Source: Cerasicoccus sp. TK19100
GTDB taxonomy: Bacteria > Verrucomicrobiota > Verrucomicrobiia > Opitutales > Cerasicoccaceae
NCBI RefSeq assembly: GCF_027257155.1
Contig: NZ_JAPWDU010000001.1
Location: 186,001 to 250,000, forward strand
DNA: 64,000 bases
Direction: 5' to 3'
Of the stretch, positions 52,194 to 62,084 are shown in pieces. How positions within the stretch are numbered: position 1 is the first letter of the stretch; every line of letters starts with the position of its first letter. The position numbers and the translations under genes are program-made. A model generated the notes under the pieces. That model was given only the letters and a program-made list of their open reading frames with translations. It was not told the DNA's origin and did no database searches.

Positions 52194-53945
52194 ATGACCC
52201 TTCCAAATGTTACCTCTCGAAGAGACCGCTTTAAGCTTATGATCCTGGGTGTCTCCATGCTCCTGCTTGGTGCCGCCTGTAGTAAAAATGAGTTGCCGCC
52301 AGTACCTCTTGCCAGTGCTCCACCTGATGCTGGTAGGGCAATGGACGCAGCGCTAGATGGAGCTGAGTCGACATCACCGCAACCGATCATTAATCCAACG
52401 GGGGAGGAGCTGGTTTTGGTGTTCGAAGATGATTTTAACACCGGAGAACTGGATCTCGATGTATGGGTGTCGCGTGAGTATGGTGAAGCGGGCATCAAAA
52501 ATGACACGCTTCGCGGCCCTGAAAATCTGGAGGTCAAAGATGGCAATCTCTTGCTCCATGTTCGAAAGGAGGAGCGTGAACATAAAGGTAAGACTGCGCA
52601 ATGGACTGCCGGTTATGTTTACATGCGTGAACCCCTGCCGCTCAACAGTTACGTTGAGGCACGCTTTAAGCCGGGTGACGCTAGCGGAGTTAATAACGCC
52701 TTCTGGCTAGCTTGTGTGAATGTGGATGGCGCGGGTGAGACGCGTGATAAGTACGAAATCGATATTGTTGAAACTCGTCGAGACACAGAGCTTGAGAATA
52801 CGGGCCGCGGGCATCTTGCTTGGCACGACTGGAAAGGCTATCGATACATCTTTAACGAGGACGGCAAGCACAGCCATATCGCCCAGGGAACGAATATAAG
52901 ACACACGTGGGATGATTACCATGTCTGGGGGCTCTGGTACGGTGAAGACGAGACCATCTTTACCTTCGATGGCAAAGAAGTCTGGCGCGGTAAATCACAC
53001 TTTCAGTATGTCGACCAGTGGTGGACAGGGATTGGCAAATTTGATCGATGGCATCCTGATTATGAAAAGGAGGCCTATGGAAATCATGGTCAGGATGATT
53101 GGGTCTATCGTGGCGGCTATAATGGCGATAGAATGAAGGTCATCTTTAGCAACATTCCCTGGGATAGCCCTTGGACGCCGCTTACCGACGAGGCTGATGG
53201 CGATGTCATGTCGGTGGATTATCTGAGAATCTTTCGTCCGCGGCGGATGCTGAATCGTAAGCCGGAAGAGGTGGTTATTCTGGCGGATCAGCAGCGTGTC
53301 CAACTGATTGGGGATACGCAGCAGCTGTCATCCGATCTTGTTACGCTCGGAGAGGGCGCTTCGAGCGAATTTGATTTGGCAAAGCCTGTCGCTATCGAGG
53401 GGCGTCTTCCGCACTACTTTAGTTTGGAGGTCAAAAAAGAATCTCCGACGGACTTCTCAGTCCAATTCTATAATGCCATCAAGGCGATGACGCTCTCTGC
53501 CCGCGTTGATCGTGACAATGATCTGGCCATCGGTTTGCGTGACCGGCCTGTGGGCTGGGATAACAAGTCAGAGGATTTTAAGAGCTTGGCATCGACGAAG
53601 ACTGCCTTTCCATCCTCTGAAAGCCAGACGCCGTTCTTCGGCAATGGTGAGGATTTTCTATTGGTGATCCGTGTGACTCCTGGCGCTGCAAATGAGCGGG
53701 ATAGCGTCAGCATGATTGCTTATCCGCTACCGCTTCCGGCAGAAATCCAAGAGCCGTATTTTTATCCCAATATCGACGCCGAGGGTAACACCAACATGAC
53801 GAACGGTTGGCCGATCAACCAGAAAAGACAAAGCAAGGCGATGCTGCATTCAGTTGCGGTCGTAAACAATGGGCCTGGTGAGATAACGATAGGGCAGTTT
53901 CGCTCGGGCAATAACTTCCACAGCGTCCTACCCAGCGGGCAATAG
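52194..53945 (+). CDS. GH16 lipoprotein glycoside hydrolase
   Basis: 583 residues. The start has a lipobox, LLLGAAC, so it is probably a lipid-anchored outer-membrane or surface protein. The GH16 jelly roll (about 75-350) contains the catalytic signature EIDIVE (E188, D190, E193), the beta-bulge version found in laminarinase/agarase/carrageenase-type members, plus GHLAWHDW and WHVWGLWYG-like HVWGLWYGED. The remaining 230 residues form an unassigned beta-rich region. GH16 enzymes cut beta-1,3/1,4-glucans or galactans. Operator at 52158. Confidence 0.86.
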   Translation: MTLPNVTSRRDRFKLMILGVSMLLLGAACSKNELPPVPLASAPPDAGRAMDAALDGAESTSPQPIINPTGEELVLVFEDDFNTGELDLDVWVSREYGEAGIKNDTLRGPENLEVKDGNLLLHVRKEEREHKGKTAQWTAGYVYMREPLPLNSYVEARFKPGDASGVNNAFWLACVNVDGAGETRDKYEIDIVETRRDTELENTGRGHLAWHDWKGYRYIFNEDGKHSHIAQGTNIRHTWDDYHVWGLWYGEDETIFTFDGKEVWRGKSHFQYVDQWWTGIGKFDRWHPDYEKEAYGNHGQDDWVYRGGYNGDRMKVIFSNIPWDSPWTPLTDEADGDVMSVDYLRIFRPRRMLNRKPEEVVILADQQRVQLIGDTQQLSSDLVTLGEGASSEFDLAKPVAIEGRLPHYFSLEVKKESPTDFSVQFYNAIKAMTLSARVDRDNDLAIGLRDRPVGWDNKSEDFKSLASTKTAFPSSESQTPFFGNGEDFLLVIRVTPGAANERDSVSMIAYPLPLPAEIQEPYFYPNIDAEGNTNMTNGWPINQKRQSKAMLHSVAVVNNGPGEITIGQFRSGNNFHSVLPSGQ

Positions 53946-54073
53946 GAGGATACTTTTGAGACAGATATCATGCAGGTAAAGCGCGAGAGCCTCTGTCGGG
54001 ATTTACTATTCAGCAATAGCGCTGTGGAAGACTGAATGTATTTAATTCTACCGGGGGGGTAGAACAAAAGGGT

Positions 54074-54111
54074 AGTTCTCCGGGCTTAGCATATGCTTCG
54101 CCCGGAGAACT
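54074..54111. terminator. Bidirectional terminator between convergent GH16 and beta-helix genes
   Basis: Perfect 12-bp stem AGTTCTCCGGGC (54074-54085) with GCCCGGAGAACT (54100-54111), flanked by AAAAGGGT on one side and TTTTC on the other. Confidence 0.82.
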
Positions 54112-54119
54112 TTTCTGCT

Positions 54120-56186
54120 TTATTGTTGAACAAAGCGTACGGCGTCGGCGCGTAAGTAGCCACCCTGTCCCTGATTGGAGATCGTGTAGGAGGCCTGGCC
54201 GGTATAGGGATAGGTTCCCAGGTAGCGCCACCCGCTGCCACCGGACGTGAAGTCGACGCTATACTGAGCCAGTGTGCTGTCGCTCTCGACAGAAATCAAT
54301 GCGTTGGAGTCGGCATTGGCATGCTCGACCACATAGATGTAGACATCGTAATTGGATGACTTGGGCGCGATAAAGGTCCACTCAGCTTTTGCGCCGCTCC
54401 ACCAGGCATAGCGGGTATTGGAGCCATTATAGCCTTGGAGTGAGCTGTTGTTGAAATTGCCCGAAACTTCGGAGTAGGTCGTCGTATTACGAGTATTATC
54501 GATGATTATTTCGTTGTTCGTGACGGTGTAGTTGCTTGCCGTCGAGGTGTCGAATTTCATTCCCTTGAAGACATTCTCAAAGGTGTTTCCATTGAGTGTG
54601 ACGCCGTTGATGTGCGCCAGGTAGATGGAGGGAATAGACGCATCGTAGAGCTGATTGGTAAATAGATTATTTGAAATGACGGCATTTTGCAGACGATCTT
54701 CGGTGGCGACATTGTGTGCGTTGTAGAGGATAATGCTGCCAGCGGGTTGGCCCCATTTGCCTAGCCATCCACAGCTGTCGAATGTCGAATTCAAGATTTG
54801 GATGTTGTCACCGGTGATTCCTTCTGCGGCGTGTGCGCCCATATGAATCGCTTCAAACATGATTTTGCGGTGCGATGTGTTCTCGACGGTTACATCATTG
54901 GTCAGAAGGATCATTGAAGCTCCGGCAATGCTCTCGAAATTGCTGTCGGAAATATTGACAGAGCTAGGTGCCAGGCCGCCAACATGTAGATTGGTCCCGG
55001 GTTGGGCGAAGCTTGGTAGGTTGGCATTAAGCGTCACCGCATAGTAGCTTTCGTCATTTTGCATATCGTATTGATAAGCGTTGTTTACGTTGAGGTCGGT
55101 CCACTGTCCATTGGAGTCAACGAAAGTCAGGATGCTATTGGCGGCGATTGGTTGGCTAAAGGTGTTCATTTCCACGGCCATATTCAGGCTATTGGCACCA
55201 GTAATATTGAGAATTCTGGCGTAAGGAGTGCGAACGACCAAGCCATCCCAGCGAACGCCGGTGATGTCCAGGTTAGAGATATTCACTGCGCCGGTGCATC
55301 GCGAGATATGGATGCCGTCTCGTGGCCCAACTGGCAACTGATTACCTGAAGGTCGCATCGTGATGTCGGTCAAGGTGATGTCTGAGCAGGCACCGAAGAT
55401 TATGGCCATGTTTACGGCATTGCGGATCGTCAGATTCTCGAACGTCACGCCATCAGTATTCACAGCTTGCAATTGGTGCTTCCCATCCCATCCGTAGTGC
55501 CAGGAAATGAATTCGCCTACTTCGATATCGTTGTAGAAATCGAGTCCGGTTGGATTGTTCAGGTCCATAATCCGGTTAGTTGCGTCATGGATGGTCCAAT
55601 CACCCGGGGAAGTTGTGTAGGTCAGGCTTTCGACACCTTCTTTGAGGTCCTGTGTGTCAGGGTTCCAGGCATTGGCTGAATAGCAGGGCATGTCAGCATC
55701 CATTGGGAGCCCTGGGAATATCGCAACCCGAATGCCTTGAGTTCCATCGGAAAGGGTATATTTTTCCGTAATCTCTCCGGATGTACAAAGGTGGGGGGTG
55801 TTGTCGATGATGAAGTTTTTCAGAGTTATGTTACTGCCGTTATAAATATAAGCCGTGCGAGGAGGACTGGCCATTTCTTCAACCGTGAGATGGCGAAGTA
55901 GCGTGGTGTCGGGCCTCCCGGCGGAAGTCACTGCGCCTTGAAGGGTGACATTGTGCAGCGAGCTGATCTTTAAGTAACGATCTGGTTCCGGGTCTGGAGT
56001 GATGAGATCATAAACGCCTGGGGCAAAGATGATCGTATTGTTGTTTCCTTGAGCTATCGCGTCATTAATTGCCTTGGTGTCATCGATTCCGTCGTCTGGT
56101 ATCGCGCCAAAGTTGCTAACATGCAGTTGCAGTGCGAAGAGGGGAATGCTGACTAACGAAGATACGAATAGGATTAATTTTTTCAT
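54120..56186 (-). CDS. Secreted parallel beta-helix protein with golvesin-like C-terminal domain
   Basis: 688 residues; signal peptide about 1-18. First helix turn QLHVSNFGAIPDDGIDDTKAINDAI; later GEFISWHYGWDGKHQ and VGPRDGIHISRCTGAVNISNLDITGVRWDGLVV, parallel to the proteins at 45750 and 47493. Residues about 580-688 (YAWWSGAKAEWTFIAPKSSNYDVYIYV...GYLRADAVRFVQ) match the golvesin C-terminal-like beta domain, which often sits on secreted enzymes. Likely a polysaccharide-cleaving enzyme with unknown substrate. Two operator-like sites lie 60 and 95 bp upstream. Confidence 0.78.
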   Translation of the reverse strand: MKKLILFVSSLVSIPLFALQLHVSNFGAIPDDGIDDTKAINDAIAQGNNNTIIFAPGVYDLITPDPEPDRYLKISSLHNVTLQGAVTSAGRPDTTLLRHLTVEEMASPPRTAYIYNGSNITLKNFIIDNTPHLCTSGEITEKYTLSDGTQGIRVAIFPGLPMDADMPCYSANAWNPDTQDLKEGVESLTYTTSPGDWTIHDATNRIMDLNNPTGLDFYNDIEVGEFISWHYGWDGKHQLQAVNTDGVTFENLTIRNAVNMAIIFGACSDITLTDITMRPSGNQLPVGPRDGIHISRCTGAVNISNLDITGVRWDGLVVRTPYARILNITGANSLNMAVEMNTFSQPIAANSILTFVDSNGQWTDLNVNNAYQYDMQNDESYYAVTLNANLPSFAQPGTNLHVGGLAPSSVNISDSNFESIAGASMILLTNDVTVENTSHRKIMFEAIHMGAHAAEGITGDNIQILNSTFDSCGWLGKWGQPAGSIILYNAHNVATEDRLQNAVISNNLFTNQLYDASIPSIYLAHINGVTLNGNTFENVFKGMKFDTSTASNYTVTNNEIIIDNTRNTTTYSEVSGNFNNSSLQGYNGSNTRYAWWSGAKAEWTFIAPKSSNYDVYIYVVEHANADSNALISVESDSTLAQYSVDFTSGGSGWRYLGTYPYTGQASYTISNQGQGGYLRADAVRFVQQ

Positions 56187-56245
56187 TTTTTGTGGGTAGT
56201 TTTGCGATGGGGTTTGGTTTAGTTGGGGTTGTTAAGGCCATGGGA

Positions 56246-56260
56246 TTGCTATTATAGAAA
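56246..56260. promoter_or_regulatory. TTGCT-type operator, site 6 (degenerate)
   Basis: TTGCTATTATAGAAA: left half perfect, right half weak (AGAAA for AGCAA). It lies 60 bp before the beta-helix gene at 56186 and 35 bp from site 7. Confidence 0.45.
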
Positions 56261-56280
56261 TTGCGGGGCGTCAATAATAA

Positions 56281-56295
56281 TTGCTTTAGTAGCAA
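56281..56295. promoter_or_regulatory. TTGCT-N5-AGCAA operator, site 7
   Basis: TTGCTTTAGTAGCAA: both arms perfect. With site 6 it forms a pair upstream of the minus-strand beta-helix gene, like the pair at 49186-49223. Confidence 0.7.
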
Positions 56296-56429
56296 TTTGA
56301 ATTGGGGTCTCATTGGCTAGAGCCTTACTCGCGAAGCATGCCTCTAATCGGATGAATGCAGGGATTACTGACTACTTTTCCCTATACTGCCTAAAATTCA
56401 TCGACTTCATGAATGGATGGATTGCGACT

Positions 56430-57227
56430 TCCTCGCGGTAGCGCCAAAATTGATTATAATAGAAGGAAAAGTATTGCTGGCGAAGCCTTTGGTGCTTTCC
56501 GGTTCTCTGAATATTGGAACCGCATGAACAATCTGGGTCATTCGATCTGCATATAAACAGTTCGCCAGATTCTGGAACGTAACCGTATTGATCCAGCGCT
56601 AGGGCGTTGGAAAAAAAACGCGGTGGGCCGACTTCATTGCACGTCACAAAGATGTTTTTTGGGCTGCGATTTCTTCACTGTCGAAGCTTGGAACGGTTTT
56701 CATCTAGCAACCTATTATGTACTTTTTCTCATTCACCTGGAAAGTCGCCGGGTGATTTTCGGTGGCATGACTGAGCATCCAACTGGCGAATGCTGCGAGC
56801 AACAAGTCAGAGAACTGACTGGCTCCGATGGACCGCTTCACGGCCTTGGCCTCAGGGCTACCTCATTCATGATCGCGGAAGTAATTTTACCAGAGCATTT
56901 GGTAAGGTCTTTCGCAGTGTGGATATCCGAGCGATTAAGCTTCCGGCGCGTTCGCCGAACTGGAATGCCTTTGGCGAACGGTTTGTCCGATCGATCTAGC
57001 ATGAATGCTTGAATCAGCTAATCCTGATCGGTGAAGGTTCCGTGCGCCGAGCGATTGAGCAGTATATTATGGAGCATTATCACTCAGAACGGAATCATCA
57101 AGGATTGGACAACAAGATTCCGTTTCCTTGCTTGGAGCATGAGCGATCGGTGAACGGCGAGGGTAGGGTGGTCAAGAGTTCCTGCTTGGGTGGACTGTTG
57201 AACTACTACCAGCGCCAAGTTGCGTAG
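56430..57227 (+). pseudogene. Decayed integrase-type (DDE) transposase, best preserved copy
   Basis: In several frames one reads DFFTVEAWNGFHLATYYVLFLIHLESRRVIFGGMTEHPTGE, then the catalytic Asp region LIHDRGSNFTRAFG, NAFGERFVRS with the catalytic Glu, and NQLILIGEGSVRRAIEQYIMEHYHSERNHQGLDNKIPFP. Frameshifts and a stop codon near 56998 disable it. The same family left remnants at 18655 and 40088. The upstream part (56300-56430) shows no other gene. Confidence 0.78.
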
Positions 57228-58029
57228 TTTTTCTCTGCTTAGATTGCGCTTGAATAGTAAGCAAGTTGGCTCAGATTGCTTCTTATTGCTGTACGGATTC
57301 TGCTAAAATGCTTAATTTCGGCGGCGATTTGTAAGAGATGGCTGTCGAGGAATGATTTTTTGGATGAAAGTGTAGTGATTTACTAGAAGTCAGGCAATCT
57401 TCAGGCACCTATGGCTGTTGGGATTTGCGGTCTTTCTATCCCCCATGAATATCCAGGTATTACGGGCAGGAAAAAGCTAGGGTGCGGTTATTTATGGCAT
57501 TAAATAACCATAATATTTTTCGCCTAGAAAATTTCATGCTGGAATATCAATTCTATAAGACGTTGCCAATCATGTAGTTTAGCATTGCTCGATGCTGGTG
57601 TGCGAAAGGGGGACTAACCCTAAGCAAAAGTTCGCAACTGATCCTTTATGGTCGGGCTGCGGAGATGTATTTCATAACCGTTTTGTACAAACTTTATCCC
57701 CTCAGGCGAGTCGATGGTGATCTATTTCATAACATCAACTCTAAGCCATTTTGTCGCAATTTCAGCTTTTCCCATCATCTGTGTCTGTTGTTGACTGAAG
57801 GTGAGGGCATTTTTTGTTCAAGGGGATATCGCGTGGATGGTCGCGCCAATAGCAATTTTGAGCCGAGAGCATTGGAGTTGAAAGATACGGCGGGCATGGT
57901 TGGTAATCCGGGACTGCGCCACGAGGAGGGCTAGGTGATTGGTCGTTCAGTTTAAAGCAGGCGAGATTAGCTCCTGAAAAACCTGTAGGGTTGGTTAGTC
58001 GAGGAGCTGTTCATGGCGCATATTTTACT
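57228..58029. other. About 800 bp without a recognisable gene
   Basis: One frame of 89 residues (57665-57934) exists but has no family resemblance, no ribosome site and a composition unlike its neighbours. No terminator, repeat or RNA gene is evident before the tmRNA-like segment. Confidence 0.5.
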
Positions 58030-58114
58030 TTGGCCCGGCAAGCAGTTGGCATGCTCTCGGCTATGGTTGGTCCGTAGATTCTTTTGAGTAAGTTCGGACG
58101 GGGTTCGATTCCCC
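58030..58114 (+). ncRNA. tmRNA-like 3' end fragment (possible att site)
   Basis: The stretch ending AAGTTCGGACGGGGTTCGATT followed by CCCC resembles the 3' end of tmRNA (ssrA), where a T-arm of this form follows a TTCGGAC-like lead. The T-arm is GGGG (58100-58103), a 7-nt loop TTCGATT, and CCCC (58111-58114). The usual acceptor end and CCA are missing and no 5' half or tag reading frame was found. It may be a fragment left by integration at ssrA or a decayed RNA gene. Confidence 0.35.
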
Positions 58115-58123
58115 ATTTAGATA

Positions 58124-61100
58124 TTACGTTTTGGCCACCAAGAGACTGATCACTTGGTAGGGACCGAAAGTAATGGCGCCTTTGCAGGGCTCTGGGGTCG
58201 TTTCGCTGAGATTGGTTAATGAAGTATTCCAGCCAGGCTGTGTCGTTACCTTAACTTGGCCGCGTTGGCCAGCGACTTCATGCAGGCGAAGAATGAAGCC
58301 TCCGTCGTCGGTGGGTTTAACCCAGCAGGGCACCAAGGTTTCGCCACCTTCCAGTGACTGAATCGCTGGCTCGATTGGAGTGCCTTTGTAGGAGAGCGGG
58401 GAAGTGAAGAGCGTCTCAGCTATCGAGGCTGGTTGCCGTTCACGGGAGAGCCCGGAATCATAGCGCCCCAAGGAGAGTTGTATGAAATGTTTGCCAATAT
58501 CGCTATAGGGAGAGTCAATCGTTAGGCGCGTAAGGTGTGGTGGCCAAGCAAAGGCGTGGTTGTCAAACCCGGTTACCCGTGGACTCCTCACTAGGCTTAT
58601 GCCTATTTGACCATTGCGCACAGTTGCGCCGTATTTGCTTTCTGTTACAGCGAACAAGCCTTCGCGTTCACCGTCGTCATACACGGCCAAGTGGCGGCTG
58701 AAGGGCACTTCCCACATGGCTTCGGCGGTCAGGCCATTGGGCGCCTGCGCGCGTTGCACCGAGCCAAACGGTCCGCCAAAGCGTGCATACGTGGCGGCAT
58801 AAGCGGTTGGGACCAAGAGCTTGAGCAGCTTTTCCGGTTCCTGCCAATCGAGTTCGATTTCGAGGTGTAAGAGCGGACTGCCGGACTCAAGCAGGAACTT
58901 GACGGTCGCCTCACTTTTGTCGCCGATTTTGCGTTTGACGGCAAACCCAGATCGAGGTCCGTCATGGATTGTCGTGATGGCGGCCTTGCTTTTGCAGAGG
59001 TTTCCTTGGGACAGCACATGACGATCGATGTCCCATGCTTCAAAGTTTCCAGCTTTGTCTGCGTACAGCATGAGTTGGCCGAGGGGGCCAGTCAACGGAA
59101 CAGTAACACCTTCCCATTCCAGTTTATCGACCCAGCCAAAGGCATTGAGATGAAAGCTCGCCAGACCGTTGGAGACGTTTCTACCTTTCACACGGACTGC
59201 ATCTGGAATCTCCAGCGCCACGCTGTCGAGAGTTGAGCCCGACAAGGGCGGCAGGTTCACGTAGGTTTCTTTTTCATTTTCTGGATCGCGTACCCATTTG
59301 CGGACGGTGACCGCATGGGGGTTAAATAGGCAAGCCTGGCCTTTGCCGGACAAAGTTTTCTGGGCCTGCTTGAGTTGGTTCTCGGCGTGTCGGTCGAGTT
59401 CCGGCAATCCTTCCAGATAAACATCCCAGACAGAGCTGCCCGGAATGTAGTCATGGAACTGAGCAAAGATGAGCCGCTTCCAGGCCTCATGCATATTCCA
59501 GCGCGAGCCAGTGGCGGCTGCAACGGCTTCGGCGATTTGCATGGAGCGTTCCAGATTACGGAAGCTGCTCTTGAGGTTGCCATGCGTCGTAAAGGTGCCG
59601 CGGTGATATTCGAGATAGCACTCTCCCTGGTGCACCGGCAGACGGTCGCGAGCGGACTCCAGGTTCTGGAAAAACGCTTCGGGCTGGCCCCATTCTATCT
59701 TCGGCATACCCGGTAGTGAATCAAGACGACGAGCCCGCTCCAGCATCTCAGCGGTCGGACCACCCCCACCATCTCCGTAGCCAGTTGGCAGAAGGAAATC
59801 CTCATGAACATCCGCTTGTTGGTTGGCGTTCATGGGCGCCTTAATGTTATCGATGGTCATGTGGGTCACATAGCCAGACTCCTGCGTAACGTGTGCGAGA
59901 ACCTCAGAGCCGTCGGGACTGCGCCAGATAAAGCTGCTGTAAGGAAACAGATTAATCGCGTTCCAGGTCATCTTAGTGGTGAAGAAAAAGTCCACCCCGG
60001 TCTGCTTCATGATTTGCGGCAGGCATGCAGCGTAGCCAAAGACATCCGGCAGCCATGTCAGCCGTGCCGGTTGGCCGTTGATTTCTAGAAAACCTTTTTG
60101 GCCAAGGACAAAGCTGCGGGCAAGGGCTTCGCCGCAGGCCATGGTCGTGTCCGACTCAACATACATGGCTCCTGTGGCCTCCCACTGATTTGAATCGATG
60201 CGCCCGAGGACGCGTTGGTATAGCTTGGGTTCGCGGCGCGCCACCGCTTCATAACTAGCAGGCTGACTATAAGCGAAGCGAAACTCAGGGTATTCTTCCA
60301 TCAGCCGATCCATCGTCGCGAAAATGTTGACCGCTTTCAGCTCGCCCATACGCTCTGGCCATATCCAGACCAAGTCCAGGTGTGCATGGCCAGTAAGCAC
60401 GCAGCGGGAAAAGGTCTTATCCATGCGGAATTGTTTGTAAACTTTAGCCAGCTGTTTTCGCATGGCTTTGAGGCCAGAGTTTTCCCAGACGGTCACGGCT
60501 GTATCCATTTCGCGGAGTAGACGTCGATATACCGGTGAAAACTTGTCTACAGGGGGCTGTTGTCCAGCCTCTTTGAGGGCGGTGCCGACCGCTGCATTTT
60601 CACGCATGCGCTGATCCAAGGCGAGGTCGAAAAGGCATTTGAGATCATTGTAAGCCTCCCAGGCCAAGTCGTTCCTCTCTTCGATGAATGCCCCCTCGAA
60701 ATAACTGCCTTTCTCATCCATGCCATTGGCCTCGGGGTGCCAAATGGCGCTTTGAATGCAACTGGACTGTTCCAGACTACTTGCGTTCCCTTCGGTAGCC
60801 GACAATGGCGGTGAGCGACGTTGAAGCCGAAGTAGGGCTGGTCATTGAGGTAAAGCGTAGCTTCCCCTTGGTCCAGCCATGCGAGCCAGGTATTGCTGCC
60901 TGCAGTTTCCGGCAAAGTTACCTTACACCAACGTTGGTCAAATAACTTCCCCCAGAAAGAGCAATTGCTTACGGGGGTGAGTGGTAGTTTCTTCGCCTCC
61001 AGTAAGGGCATTTGCTCCGCTCTTGGTTTGCTTGCCTCTACCCGCACAGACTGGACGTTAATCCATATCTCAGCTTTTAACCGTTTGATTGCCGCGTTGA

Positions 61101-61143
61101 TGCGGTTGGGGATCAGTTGTGGAAGGTGGTGTTCAGATAACAT
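58124..61143 (-). CDS. GH38 alpha-mannosidase, interrupted by one frameshift near 60770
   Basis: The coding region starts at ATG 61143 (MLSEHHLPQLIPNRINAAIKRLKAEIW) and reads to about 60770, then continues one frame over to the stop at 58124; total about 1006 residues if one missing base is restored. The catalytic domain has GHAHLDLVWIWP (zinc ligands His and Asp) and LTWLPDVFGYAACLPQI with the nucleophile Asp in DVFGY; HDYIPGSSVWDVY carries a further zinc His. C-terminal beta domains complete a normal GH38. The enzyme would remove alpha-linked mannose from oligosaccharides; there is no signal peptide, so it is cytoplasmic. The break lies in TGGAAC/CAGTCC, so it is either a real inactivating mutation or a sequencing error. 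Confidence 0.88.
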
Positions 61144-61364
61144 ATTAGAAAGTAATTAAAATCTATTGCTTGGCATTGAGTGAAGCCCAGAGAACAATGA
61201 AAACGGTAACGACATATCTTTTGACGTAATGTTTTTGGTGTTCCCTTTACTTTGATGCCCTAATTTACGGCTTGGCATCTGCCTCCGGAGTGCTCGGCCA
61301 GAGCCTTCATATTCTACTAGAAGCCATGGGAGTTGAAGGCAGTAACATTTGACGCATGATCGAT

Positions 61365-62084
61365 CTATTCAGTAGGGTTTGCAATAGTGTCTGTTATTAC
61401 CAGCAGGCTCAGTGGCTTCGCTACAATCTCTTTCCCTTCATCTTCAGGTGCCGTAGCCAGGGAATTTGACTCGGCGATGAGGACGTTAACCCGTGTGGAT
61501 GGGCGCACTCGGATGGCATTCATTGCTGCCAGTTTCCATCCCTCACTATTCTCCATTTCCAGAGCAATCTTAATGCCGACGCCTTTGCCCTCGGCTGAGA
61601 CTGTGAGGGATTCACCGGCAGGTATAACTTGTGTATTGCCGTTCGTATTTAAAGCTAGTTTCCGATCAACAAGATTAACCAATCGCGCCTGTCGAGGACC
61701 AGGGGTGTCGGGGGCATCTGGAAGTGCAAGAGCCTCAAACCGTCCAGCCGAATTGCGCCAGACAACGACGAGATTTTTCATGGGTAAAGGCAGTAATTGC
61801 ACTTCTGCAAATGGCACTTTTTTCGGCATACCTTTTTCATCCTCACGCTCGATATAAAACACCAGTTGCCCATCTCCATTTATAACTTGCTCGCTAGATA
61901 GGATTCCTCTCATCAAATCCATGCTAACGTATTCGTTGCCATTTTTATATAAGGCATCGGGTATCGGCATATTCCATGCAATCGCGCGAAAGCGATAGCC
62001 AGACTCTTGAGGCGCTGCCAATAGCAGTTGGTTAGCCCCTGAAGCAAGAGCGACAAGTAAGGTTATCAAAAGTTTAAACTTCAT
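61365..62084 (-). CDS. Secreted hypothetical protein linked to Verru_Chthon protein A
   Basis: 239 residues from ATG 62084 (MKFKLLITLLVALASG), which gives a signal peptide of about 25 residues; the longer frame to 62246 lies inside the preceding gene. The mature part starts ESGYRFRAIAWNMPIPDALY and is a beta-rich protein with no family I recognise. The start overlaps the stop of the Verru_Chthon A gene by 11 bp, so they are translated together and probably act together in the cell envelope. The gap 61144-61364 shows nothing. Confidence 0.7.
   Translation of the reverse strand: MKFKLLITLLVALASGANQLLLAAPQESGYRFRAIAWNMPIPDALYKNGNEYVSMDLMRGILSSEQVINGDGQLVFYIEREDEKGMPKKVPFAEVQLLPLPMKNLVVVWRNSAGRFEALALPDAPDTPGPRQARLVNLVDRKLALNTNGNTQVIPAGESLTVSAEGKGVGIKIALEMENSEGWKLAAMNAIRVRPSTRVNVLIAESNSLATAPEDEGKEIVAKPLSLLVITDTIANPTE

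Noticed and set aside
56372-56647. Minus-strand frame of 91 codons with several Cys
   Set aside because: Antisense to the transposase remnant; the plus strand has the recognisable integrase sequence.
57665-57934. Plus-strand frame of 89 codons
   Set aside because: No motif, no ribosome site, mixed composition; likely chance in a decayed region.
60560-60814. Plus-strand frame over the GH38 N-terminus
   Set aside because: Shadow of the GH38 gene, whose frameshifted halves both have strong family motifs.
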